A DNA stretch of 64,000 bases from JAPOXR01 sp963664715 (GTDB lineage Bacteria > Pseudomonadota > Alphaproteobacteria > Rhodobacterales > Rhodobacteraceae), in NCBI GenBank assembly GCA_963664715.2, contig CAXXUY010000011.1, positions 248,001 through 312,000 of the forward strand, written 5' to 3'. The notes below the pieces were generated by a model. That model did not search any database, had not been told where the DNA came from, and saw only the letters and a program-made list of their open reading frames with translations. Numbering within the stretch: position 1 is the stretch's first letter; every line of letters begins with the position of its first letter. Both the position numbers and the translations under genes were made by a program. Positions 16,039-24,283 of the stretch are shown one piece after another.

Positions 16039-17925
16039 CTAGCTGCCGGCCATTACAAGATGACCCGGGCCGGCTTGTCGATAGTCACGCTTCGGGGGCA
16101 CATAACCGGGGGGCCGGATCGGACTTTTCAACTCGGTCGGCGGGATATCCTGTCGATGCAGCCTTCGCGCCGGGTCAGGTATTGGCACCGACGACAACAA
16201 GCGCCTGGTATAGGGGTGTTGGGGTGAACTGAAGACCGCATCGCGGGGGCCGATTTCAACAATCTCACCCAGCAGCATCACCGCAACCCGGTGGCTGACA
16301 CGCTCAACGACAGCCATGTCGTGCGAGATGAACAGGTACGAAAGGCCAAGTCTCTCCTGCAGTTCCATCATAAGGTTCACAACCTGGGCCTTGATGGTCG
16401 CGTCGAGCGCCGATACGGATTCATCGGCGACAATCAGGGCAGGATTGAGCGCCAGCGTGCGCGCGATCGCAATACGCTGACGCTGGCCGCCGGAAAACTC
16501 ATGTGGCCAGAGTTTGGCCATGTCTGGTGACAGCCCGACCTGTTCCAGAAGGGCAGAAACCCTTTTTGCCGCCTCTCGGCGGGTTGCAATCCCGTGGTAA
16601 ATCATTGGCTCCATGATCGCTGCACCGACCCGCATTCTGGGATTCAAGCTGGAGAACGGATCCTGGAAGATCATTTGCATCGACTGGCGCTGCCGGTTCA
16701 TGGCCGAGTTGGAGAGCGTGCCAAGATTCTGCCCCGACATGACGACCTTGCCGCCACATGGCTCGACCAGACGGAGGATGGAACGCCCCGTGGTTGACTT
16801 TCCGCAACCCGATTCTCCGACCAGCGCCAGTGTTTCGCCTTGCGCCACGTCAAATGATACGTCTTCGACAGCATGGATGCGCCCCGCGACCCGCCCGATC
16901 AGGCCCTTGCGAATATCGAACCGTGTTGTCAGGTTCTGGACACTCAGCAATGGAGGCGCCCGGCGGTTCACGCTGTCGCGTCGATGAACAGAATTCGATT
17001 TCGAAGAAGAACCAGGCAAACTGTAGGGTTGAGGCAAAGATGTGTGCGCCATTTCGCCCAGGCGCGGGGCAGCTGCCAACAAGGTCCGCGTATAGTTCGT
17101 TTGGGGACTTGAAAAGACTTCACTCGTGCTCCCCTGTTCCAGCATCTTGGATCGGAACATGACAATTGTCCTGTCCGCGGTTTCCGCGACCACGCCCATG
17201 TCGTGGGTAATGAACAGGACTCCCATTTCCTGTTCGTCCTGAAGTTCCTTGATGAGCTGAAGAATCTGGGCCTGGATCGTTACGTCAAGTGCTGTTGTAG
17301 GTTCATCCGCAATCAGCAGCCGCGGGCGGCAGGCAAGGGCGGTCGCGATCATCACGCGCTGCAACATGCCACCGGACATTTCGTGCGGGTATTCGCGCGC
17401 ACGCATGGCCGCGGCAGGAATCCGAACCCTGTCCATCAGTCGGACGGCTTCTCTCAAAGCCTTTCGCCTGGCCATTCCTTGGTGCCGCTCCAGCGATTCG
17501 GCAATTTGCCTGCCAACGGAATAGACCGGGTTGAGGCTGGTCATCGGCTCCTGAAAGATCATGGCTATCCGATTGCCACGAAACTGTTCCATTTCCTTGT
17601 CGGAAAGGCGAAGCAGGTCGGCTCCGTCAAGGAAGGCCTGACCCGTGATACGAGTGGATTTCCGGGGTAGCAGCCCCATGATTGACAAAGCGGTAACACT
17701 CTTTCCTGAACCGGATTCACCGACCAGGGCTACGGTGTTGCCAACCCCGATATCAAAACTCACACCATCGACAACCGTGTTCCATCCATCGGCTTGCCGA
17801 AAGGAAGCAACCAGGTTTCTTACGGAGAGGACACTCAACCTGCCGAGTTCCCCTTCGGAATTCGACGCAGCTGCTGATTCAGTGCATGCAATTGGCAATT
17901 TCCACGTTGTGGTGGTACTTGGCAT
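16039..17925 (-). CDS. Fused dipeptide/oligopeptide ABC transporter ATPase (DppD-DppF type)
   Basis: A 628-residue protein with two complete ATPase halves. The first (about residues 30-300) has Walker A VGESGSGKS, signature MSGGMLQRVMIA and Walker B RLLIADEPTTALD. The second (about 330-610) has VGESGCGKST, FSGGQRQRIAIAR and ALIVADESVSALD; Ser replaces the common Pro in the DEP motif. Each half ends with the oligopeptide/dipeptide C-terminal region (second half TRRLLSSVPIPDP). It would power the DppABC system encoded divergently at 19006-22481. The start may lie downstream of 17925, because the first 30 residues are not conserved-looking and only 20 bases separate it from the divergent rhodanese gene. 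Confidence 0.92.
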   Translation of the reverse strand: MPSTTTTWKLPIACTESAAASNSEGELGRLSVLSVRNLVASFRQADGWNTVVDGVSFDIGVGNTVALVGESGSGKSVTALSIMGLLPRKSTRITGQAFLDGADLLRLSDKEMEQFRGNRIAMIFQEPMTSLNPVYSVGRQIAESLERHQGMARRKALREAVRLMDRVRIPAAAMRAREYPHEMSGGMLQRVMIATALACRPRLLIADEPTTALDVTIQAQILQLIKELQDEQEMGVLFITHDMGVVAETADRTIVMFRSKMLEQGSTSEVFSSPQTNYTRTLLAAAPRLGEMAHTSLPQPYSLPGSSSKSNSVHRRDSVNRRAPPLLSVQNLTTRFDIRKGLIGRVAGRIHAVEDVSFDVAQGETLALVGESGCGKSTTGRSILRLVEPCGGKVVMSGQNLGTLSNSAMNRQRQSMQMIFQDPFSSLNPRMRVGAAIMEPMIYHGIATRREAAKRVSALLEQVGLSPDMAKLWPHEFSGGQRQRIAIARTLALNPALIVADESVSALDATIKAQVVNLMMELQERLGLSYLFISHDMAVVERVSHRVAVMLLGEIVEIGPRDAVFSSPQHPYTRRLLSSVPIPDPARRLHRQDIPPTELKSPIRPPGYVPPKRDYRQAGPGHLVMAGS

Positions 17926-17945
17926 AATGAAGGCAAGGGCGCGCC

Positions 17946-18812
17946 ATGGGCAAGCAAGAATTGTTGGAACTGCGGAAAAGAACCTTGGTCGCGCCGGCCG
18001 ATCTCATGGAAATGATGCAGGGTGACAATCCGCCGTCAATTCTGGCTGTACAATCCGTTTGCCCTTACACAGGCAAGGATTCGCAGTGCGGCCGGTGGAT
18101 TCCGGGCGCAGTCGATGCCGAGGCCTATTCCGACTTTGCAGCCAGGGCGACCGCGACCAGCGGAGACCGACCGTTGCCGGACATTGTCAGTCTGCAAAGG
18201 GCGGCCCGTTCCTGGGGGTTGTCACATGGCCGGACCGTTGTGCTCTACGACAGGGACCGCAGCTTGACAGCCGCGAGAGGATGGTGGGTGCTGAAATGGG
18301 CAGGTCTAACTGATGTCCGCGTCCTGGATGGCGGGTTGTCGGGATGGCTGGCGGAAGATCTTCCCGTGTCGCGGGAAAGTGTGAGTCCCCCTCCGAGTTC
18401 AATAGATCTGACACCGGGGAACATGCCCGAGTTCGGAGCGGACGAAGCGCAGTTCTTCATCGGTGAAGGGGTCTTGCTTGATGCAAGGATCCGCCCGAAC
18501 TACATCGGCGGTGCCCGGACCGGCGGGGATCCAAGACGCGGTCACATCCCCGGCGCAGTCAGCGCCCCCGCTCCTGACAACGTAACCGACTACGGGAATT
18601 TCGCGGACAGCGAAACGCTCGGGGAAATGTATCTGGGGTATGGCATTGACGGGAGCCGACCTGTCGGAGTCTATTGCGGAGCAGGGATGTCGGCAGCCCA
18701 TACCGTCCTGGCCCTGGCCACGATCGGAATCGACGCAGCCATGTATCCCGGATCCTGGTCGCAATGGGTTACCGACCCCGAGAGACCGGTACGGCGCGGA
18801 GCAAGACCCTAG
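17946..18812 (+). CDS. Tandem-rhodanese sulfurtransferase
   Basis: A 288-residue protein with two rhodanese domains, as in thiosulfate or 3-mercaptopyruvate sulfurtransferases. The first (about 14-145) is inactive and includes WIPGAVDAEAYSDF and VRVLDGGLSGWL. The second (about 165-285) carries the active loop CGAGMSA with the catalytic Cys near residue 244. It transfers a sulfane sulphur to an acceptor such as cyanide or a thiol. Placed between the peptide transporter genes and near the C-S lyase, it probably handles sulphur released from the imported compound. The location is the inference; family assignment is direct. Confidence 0.88.
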   Translation: MGKQELLELRKRTLVAPADLMEMMQGDNPPSILAVQSVCPYTGKDSQCGRWIPGAVDAEAYSDFAARATATSGDRPLPDIVSLQRAARSWGLSHGRTVVLYDRDRSLTAARGWWVLKWAGLTDVRVLDGGLSGWLAEDLPVSRESVSPPPSSIDLTPGNMPEFGADEAQFFIGEGVLLDARIRPNYIGGARTGGDPRRGHIPGAVSAPAPDNVTDYGNFADSETLGEMYLGYGIDGSRPVGVYCGAGMSAAHTVLALATIGIDAAMYPGSWSQWVTDPERPVRRGARP

Positions 18813-19005
18813 TTCCAGCGCAGTCAACCTGGATATGCCGCCAGCTGGACAACCGTCATGGAAACGAGTTCTTGAGGCACTCTGGAGAAGGGGTCATTGC
18901 TCCGACCAGCCTTGAGCCTTGAGGAACACTTCGTTAGACTGGAACTATCAGCAACTGAATTTTGCTCGCAGGCGGCGATCTTCATTCAACACCTGGGAGG
19001 AAAAA

Positions 19006-20559
19006 ATGAAATTCAGACACATTTTGGTCAACGCGCTTGTCACATCCTGCCTGGCGGTGGGCGCCGCCAACGCACAGGAGGCATCGACGCTGGTTGTCGC
19101 TGTTCCGTCAGACCCCAGGGGTCTTGAGCCGGGCACAAACCGGGCCTGGCCGATCGGCAGCGAAATCATCCTGAATGTCTTTGACACGCTGGTTGCCTGG
19201 ACGCCTCCGGAGTTCAGCGAACTGGAAGGCCGCCTGGCCGAGAGCTGGACGATTTCCGACGACGGCAAGACCTTCAATTTCGTCCTTCGGGACGGCGTGA
19301 CGTTCCATGACGGAACGCCGTTTGACGCTGCATCCGTCAAGTTCTCGTTTGAACGGACCATGGAGCTGAATGCCTATGTGAAAGCCACGCTTGGCCTCAT
19401 TGAGAGCATTGACGTCAACTCACCGACCGAGCTGACGATTTCGCTCTCCCGGCCTTATCCCGCTTTCATGTCAATCCTTGCGCAACCGCAATCGGCAATC
19501 GTAAGCCCCTCCGCAGTTGCGGAGCACGGCGAAGATTTCACCAACAACCCGGTTGGGACTGGGCCGTTCAAGTTCCGCGACTATCAGGCGGATACCCGCG
19601 TCGTCCTGGATGCGAATCCGGACTACTTCCGCGGCCCCCCGGGGCTTTCGCGCCTGATCTACAGCATAATACCTGAAGCCTCGACCCGGCGCCTTGAACT
19701 GGAAAACGGCGGCATTGACGTCATCCAGCAATCGGGACAGCTTGCCGCGGTCCCGCTCGAAGAAATGGTAGCTTTCGCGGAAAACCCGGATATCCAGATC
19801 CTGGAGAGTCCCAGCCAGATCATTCGGCAGCTGGAGTTCAACAACTCGCATCCCGACAGTCCGTTCAACGATGTGAGGGTCCGCCGCGCTGTCGCTCACG
19901 CAATCGACTATGACGGGCTGCTTGCCGGCATCTTCGGCGGCACCGCGAGCCGGGTATACGGGCCGCTGACATCCAACAGCTGGGCCTTCAATCCAAAAAT
20001 CGCAGAGATGGCGCCCAGTTACGATCCGGAAAAGGCCAGGGCACTGCTTGCGGAAGCCGGCGTCAATCCCTCCGATTGGAACCTGAAGCTCTACAGTTTC
20101 CAGGGGTCGCTTTGGGGTGCGCTGTGCACCTTCGTACAGGCCAATCTCGCGGATGTGGGCATCGACGTCGAGATCGCACAGACCGAGTTTCCGACCTACA
20201 GGGCGCTTCATACCAGCGGCGAACACAAGATCGCTATGGATGGACGGCAACCCTGGTACAATGATCCGGACGCTCATATCACGATCGGCTATTATTCCGG
20301 ACTGGCGGACAGCGCCATGACGTTCCGTATGCCGGAAGACAAGGCACTTGATGACCTGGTCCTCTCCGCTCAGGAAGAGGCAGACTTGGACAAGCGCCGG
20401 GAGCTCTATTTCGAGATTCAGGAACAGCTCGTGAGCCGGGTACCGGGTGCGTATCTGTTCAGTCCAAAGCTGATCGTCTTCGCACGGTCCAATGTCGACG
20501 GGTTGGTCGTGAACAGCGCTCCACCGTTGAATGAATACTGGAGCGTAACGAAAAACTGA
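19006..20559 (+). CDS. Peptide-type ABC transporter substrate-binding protein (SBP family 5)
   Basis: A 517-residue periplasmic binding protein. The signal peptide is clear (MKFRHILVNALVTSCLAVGA, cleavage near ANA-QEA). Family-5 landmarks are LAESWTISDDGKTFNFVLRD, VTFHDGTPFDA, NNPVGTGPFKF, RRAVAHAIDYDGL and YDPEKARALLAEAG. It captures dipeptides, opines or other amino-acid derivatives. ATG 19006 follows GGGAGG six bases away; the in-frame start at 18919 lacks this. It is the first gene of the transporter operon and is followed by a stem-loop. Confidence 0.93.
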   Translation: MKFRHILVNALVTSCLAVGAANAQEASTLVVAVPSDPRGLEPGTNRAWPIGSEIILNVFDTLVAWTPPEFSELEGRLAESWTISDDGKTFNFVLRDGVTFHDGTPFDAASVKFSFERTMELNAYVKATLGLIESIDVNSPTELTISLSRPYPAFMSILAQPQSAIVSPSAVAEHGEDFTNNPVGTGPFKFRDYQADTRVVLDANPDYFRGPPGLSRLIYSIIPEASTRRLELENGGIDVIQQSGQLAAVPLEEMVAFAENPDIQILESPSQIIRQLEFNNSHPDSPFNDVRVRRAVAHAIDYDGLLAGIFGGTASRVYGPLTSNSWAFNPKIAEMAPSYDPEKARALLAEAGVNPSDWNLKLYSFQGSLWGALCTFVQANLADVGIDVEIAQTEFPTYRALHTSGEHKIAMDGRQPWYNDPDAHITIGYYSGLADSAMTFRMPEDKALDDLVLSAQEEADLDKRRELYFEIQEQLVSRVPGAYLFSPKLIVFARSNVDGLVVNSAPPLNEYWSVTKN

Positions 20560-20574
20560 GTCGGAAGACACCTG

Positions 20575-20599
20575 AGCCAGCCCCTTGAAAGGGCTGGCT
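20575..20599 (+). terminator. Intercistronic stem-loop after binding-protein gene
   Basis: Perfect 9-bp stem (AGCCAGCCC / GGGCTGGCT) with a 7-base loop, 15 bases after the stop and before the permease gene. There is no T-run, so it more likely protects the upstream mRNA or attenuates than fully terminates. Confidence 0.6.
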
Positions 20600-20627
20600 T
20601 ATCCATCCGCGAAACTGACCCGCCTCG

Positions 20628-21638
20628 ATGTTCGATTTCCTGGTAAGGCGGTTGCTGGCACTGATACCGGTGCTGTTCGTGGTTCTGGTGATCGTTTTCT
20701 CCCTGGTCCGCTTCATTCCGGGGGACCCGGCGGTCACGCTGCTCGGTCCGGGCGCGACCGAAAGCCAGGTTGCCGCATTGCGCGAGCAGTTGAATCTCGA
20801 TGCCCCGCTGCTGCAGCAATTTCTTGAATACCTGACCGGCCTGTTGCAGGGCGACATGGGCAAGTCGCTCAAGTCCGGAAAGCCTGTGGCGGATGAAATT
20901 CTGGCCCGACTGCCGGCCACATTGGAAATTTCGGTTCTTGCCGTGCTGATTGCCATCGTCATTGGCATTCCGATCGGCGTCCTTTCCGCGACGCGACCGA
21001 ATTCCCTGTTCGATCACCTGGTCAGGGTCACTTCCCTTGTGGGCGTATCGATCCCCGCCTTCCTGCTGGCTCTGCTCCTCCAGCTGATCTTCGCAACCTG
21101 GCTCGGGCTCTTGCCCGTATCAGGGCGGATGAGCGCGTATCTCTTCGTCGAACCCGTAACCGGCTTCGCGCTGGTTGACGCCTGGCTCAGCGGCGAAACC
21201 GGCGCCGTTCGAAGCGTGCTCGCCCACCTGGTGCTGCCGACCTCGGTGCTGGCGGCTTTCCTGGCCGCGACGCTTGGTCGGTTCGTGCGGACGACCATGC
21301 TGGAGGTCATGACCGAGGATTATATCCGGACTGCGCGTGCCAAGGGAATGTCCTGGAACACGGTAATCTACGGCCACGCGCTGCAGAATTCGCTATTGCC
21401 TGCCATAACCGTGGTCGGACTGAAGTTCGCAGAGATGCTCGGCGGCGCCATCCTGACTGAAACGATCTTCGCCTGGCCCGGGATCGGGCGGTTCATGTTC
21501 GAGGCAATCCGGAATCGGGATTATCCGGTCATCCAGGGAACGACCCTGGTCTTTGCGCTCTTGTTCATGCTGACGTCAGTGATCGTCGATATCATCCATG
21601 CGATGCTGGACCCGCGGGTCCGCAGCAAGATCAGGTAG
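20628..21638 (+). CDS. Peptide-type ABC transporter permease (DppB-like)
   Basis: A 336-residue inner-membrane protein with the DppB N-terminal signature FLVRRLLALIPVLFVVLVIVF and PGDPA, and about six membrane segments. The EAA loop that docks the ATPase is DYIRTARAKGMSWNTVIYGHALQN, here spanning about residues 230-255. It ends in IIHAMLDPRVR, the usual DppB tail. It pairs with the permease starting six bases downstream. Confidence 0.93.
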   Translation: MFDFLVRRLLALIPVLFVVLVIVFSLVRFIPGDPAVTLLGPGATESQVAALREQLNLDAPLLQQFLEYLTGLLQGDMGKSLKSGKPVADEILARLPATLEISVLAVLIAIVIGIPIGVLSATRPNSLFDHLVRVTSLVGVSIPAFLLALLLQLIFATWLGLLPVSGRMSAYLFVEPVTGFALVDAWLSGETGAVRSVLAHLVLPTSVLAAFLAATLGRFVRTTMLEVMTEDYIRTARAKGMSWNTVIYGHALQNSLLPAITVVGLKFAEMLGGAILTETIFAWPGIGRFMFEAIRNRDYPVIQGTTLVFALLFMLTSVIVDIIHAMLDPRVRSKIR

Positions 21639-21644
21639 AAGCCA

Positions 21645-22481
21645 GTGAATGATCTGATTCGGTTCTTCAGGATCAACACACTCGCAACGGTGGGAACATC
21701 TGTCCTTGCATGCCTGCTCGCGGCGATTCTCTTTGGGCCTTTTTTCGGGCTTGCCTCGCCGTTGGAACTCGACATGGCGGTAAAGCTGCAGCCACCAAGC
21801 CCGGACCACTGGTTCGGAACCGACAGCTTTGGGCGCGACATGCTGGCCCGGATCATCCACGGTGGCCGATACACATTGGCGATCGGATTGGGGGTTGTCG
21901 TCGTGGCCTTCATCATTGGCGTATTCTTCGGGACCCTCGCGGGATTCCTGGGCGGCATCGCAGACATGGTCATCATGCGAATTGTCGACGCCATCCTCTC
22001 ATTTCCTGCCCTTGTACTGGCAATCGCCTTGGCAGCTGCATTCGGCCCGAGCCTGCAGAATGCCATGCTGGCGGTGGCAATTACGCTTGCACCGCAGTTT
22101 GCCCGTTTGGCACGCAGCCAGGCGCTGGGAGTTTCCGTCAAGCCATATGTCGAGGCTGCCGTGTCACTAGGGCTGCCCAGGCACCGGATTCTCTGGCGCC
22201 ACGTCCTCGTCAATGCCATCGGGCCATTGCTGGTGCAGGCCTCCCTCAGCGTCGGCAGCGCCATCCTTCAAACGGCGAGCCTCGGCTTCCTGGGACTCGG
22301 GGCACAGCCGCCTCTTGCAGAGTGGGGAGCCGACGTTTCGGCCAATCTGCAATTCGTTCGTTCCAGCCCCTGGACGGCGCTTGGCCCGGGTTTTGCCATC
22401 CTGCTCACCGTCCTGTGCTTCAACCTGATCGGGGATGCGCTGGCGGACTGGTTCAACCCGCGCAGGCGGAGCGAGTTGTGA
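21645..22481 (+). CDS. Peptide-type ABC transporter permease (DppC-like)
   Basis: A 278-residue permease. The conserved DppC element HWFGTDSFGRDMLARIIHGG occurs at about residues 47-66, the EAA loop near 165-190 (YVEAAVSLGLPRHRILWRHV), and LSFLGLG-type text (ASLGFLGLGAQPPLAEWG) near 215-232. The start is GTG 21645, six bases after the dppB-like stop. It forms the membrane pore with the DppB-like partner and is followed eight bases later by a second binding-protein gene. Confidence 0.92.
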   Translation: MNDLIRFFRINTLATVGTSVLACLLAAILFGPFFGLASPLELDMAVKLQPPSPDHWFGTDSFGRDMLARIIHGGRYTLAIGLGVVVVAFIIGVFFGTLAGFLGGIADMVIMRIVDAILSFPALVLAIALAAAFGPSLQNAMLAVAITLAPQFARLARSQALGVSVKPYVEAAVSLGLPRHRILWRHVLVNAIGPLLVQASLSVGSAILQTASLGFLGLGAQPPLAEWGADVSANLQFVRSSPWTALGPGFAILLTVLCFNLIGDALADWFNPRRRSEL

Positions 22482-22488
22482 CAGCCTG

Positions 22489-23877
22489 ATGGCACATGCG
22501 GCCAGGACAGTAATCGCCATGGAGCGGGTTGAGTTTCTTGCCCAGGACCGCGTGACTGATGATGCCAGCATTCTCACCTTGAAAAACTGGGTCTGTGAAC
22601 CGCTGCTGCGTTGGCATTCCGGAAGAGTCTTCCCGGGCTTGTTCGAAAAATGGCAGCTGTCGCCCGACGGTCTCAGCTGGCAGTTCCGGATTCGACCCGG
22701 CGCGACGTTTCACGACGGCACCCCCTGCACGTCTTCATGCATTGCGGAATTCATCGACAAAATCCTGAATTCCGTCGACATGTTCGGAATGAAATGGTCC
22801 TATGCAAGGTATCTCGAAGGCGCGGCAATAAAGACGCCTGCCAGTGACATTCTCCAAGTCAGGACGGCATCGCCGTTTCCCGACCTGGTCGACATCTTCG
22901 CCGAATTCCACGTTTCTGCGCTCGACAGATCCGGTCTGCCGACACTGGGGACGGGGGCTTGGAAGGTCGTCGAATACGAACCAGGCGTCCGGGTGCGCCT
23001 GATTCCCTCGTCCGGGACCGGGGAATGCGTGGATTTCCTGTCGATTCCCAGTGCAGAAGACAGGTTGACCTCGCTGCTGGACGGCACCGTGGGTTGCGCG
23101 ATGCAGCTGGAAAGACTTGCCGTTCCGCACAGGAGCCTTGACGGGTTCAACTGGGTGGAATCCGACGGGCATCTCTCGGTGATTGCGTTCATGAACGGCC
23201 GCTCCGGCCCGTTTGCCTGGCCCGAGGCGCGGCTGGCTGCCAATCTGGCCATTGACCGCTCTGCCCTGGTCTCCGGGGTCATGGGAGGCCTTGCACGCCC
23301 TGCGAAGACAGTGGTCAGCCCGTTTCACCTCGGCCACGGGGAAGCAGGGTTCGAGCCTGTGGCCCATGATCCTGCACGCGCGCGGAAGATGTTGCTGGAA
23401 TCCGGCGCGCCCACCGAGGTCGTCTTGCGAAGCCCGGAATACATGCCGGAACGAGCGCCGGAGATTGCGAAGTTCATAGCAGAGGGGTTGGGAGAAATCG
23501 GATTTCACGTCGACGTGCAAATTGAACCGGACAGGCCCGAATACGCCCGTCAGCTCGGACGCAAGGAAATGGGGGACCTTGCAATCTTCGATTCCTCCCC
23601 GCGAAGCACTTTCCGCGTCCTGGATGACAAGATCAGTTCCGAAACGGCGTCAGTGTGGTGGCAGGGCGTGGACGACCCGCGCGCGAACGAGCTCTTCAAT
23701 TCGGCTCGAAGGACTCTTGATCCCGGGATGCGCGCACGGGCGTACGGGGCATGCCTTGCGCATTTGGGCCGCCACCCGCACTGGCTGTACCTGTTTCATC
23801 CCAGGGTCTGCATGGCTCATGCAACCGCGCTCAAGGGTCTCTCGCTCGATCCCGGCGGTGCCGTCCAGGTTTTCTGA
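22489..23877 (+). CDS. Second family-5 solute-binding protein, without signal peptide
   Basis: About 462 residues of family-5 binding-protein type (FEKWQLSPDGLSWQFRIRPG, then TFHDGTPCTSSCIAEF; later ARLAANLAIDRSAL and HDPARARKMLLESG). Unlike the first binding protein it has no hydrophobic leader: whichever ATG is used (22435, 22489 or 22519) the N-terminus is short and polar. It is therefore predicted cytoplasmic, where it could act as a sensor or sequestering protein, or the true start is lost. ATG 22489 is chosen because it does not overlap the permease stop at 22481. Upstream genes are the permeases; downstream is a VOC protein. Confidence 0.8.
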   Translation: MAHAARTVIAMERVEFLAQDRVTDDASILTLKNWVCEPLLRWHSGRVFPGLFEKWQLSPDGLSWQFRIRPGATFHDGTPCTSSCIAEFIDKILNSVDMFGMKWSYARYLEGAAIKTPASDILQVRTASPFPDLVDIFAEFHVSALDRSGLPTLGTGAWKVVEYEPGVRVRLIPSSGTGECVDFLSIPSAEDRLTSLLDGTVGCAMQLERLAVPHRSLDGFNWVESDGHLSVIAFMNGRSGPFAWPEARLAANLAIDRSALVSGVMGGLARPAKTVVSPFHLGHGEAGFEPVAHDPARARKMLLESGAPTEVVLRSPEYMPERAPEIAKFIAEGLGEIGFHVDVQIEPDRPEYARQLGRKEMGDLAIFDSSPRSTFRVLDDKISSETASVWWQGVDDPRANELFNSARRTLDPGMRARAYGACLAHLGRHPHWLYLFHPRVCMAHATALKGLSLDPGGAVQVF

Positions 23878-23899
23878 CATCGCATCCGGGGGACACAAG

Positions 23900-24283
23900 A
23901 TGAAAGCTGAATGCGCGATTACATTCTTCTATTACCAGGACATTCTCGCCGTCGCCCCCTTTTACGAAGACACATTGGGATTCGACCTTGTGCTGGACCA
24001 GGGTATGGCCCGAATCTACCGGGTGGCTGGCACCGCCTACTTCGGAATAGTTGATGGTAACAGCGGGCATCTTGCGCACCAGGAAGAGAGCGCAGCCCTG
24101 TTGACAATCGTTTCGGAAGACATTGCTGGCTGGCACGCGCGCATGAAAGCCGCGAATGTGACGGGTCTATCGGAAATCATGCGCGGTCGCTTTTGCGAAC
24201 ACTTCTTCTTCGAGGATCCCGGGGGCTATGCGATCGAAATCCAGCGATTTCATGACCCGTTGGTCGCGGCCCTGTTCAAGTGA
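23900..24283 (+). CDS. VOC-family (glyoxalase/bleomycin-resistance fold) protein
   Basis: A 127-residue single-domain VOC protein. The beta-alpha-beta-beta-beta pattern is seen in ITFFYYQDILAVAPFYEDTL at the start and HFFFEDPGGYAIEIQRF at the end, the latter with the metal-ligand Glu. The family includes dioxygenases, isomerases and binding proteins, and the substrate is unknown. The ATG at 23900 follows CCGGGGGACACAAG. Its TGA overlaps the GTG of the next gene (GTGA), so translation is coupled to the STAND-FGE protein. Confidence 0.82.
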   Translation: MKAECAITFFYYQDILAVAPFYEDTLGFDLVLDQGMARIYRVAGTAYFGIVDGNSGHLAHQEESAALLTIVSEDIAGWHARMKAANVTGLSEIMRGRFCEHFFFEDPGGYAIEIQRFHDPLVAALFK

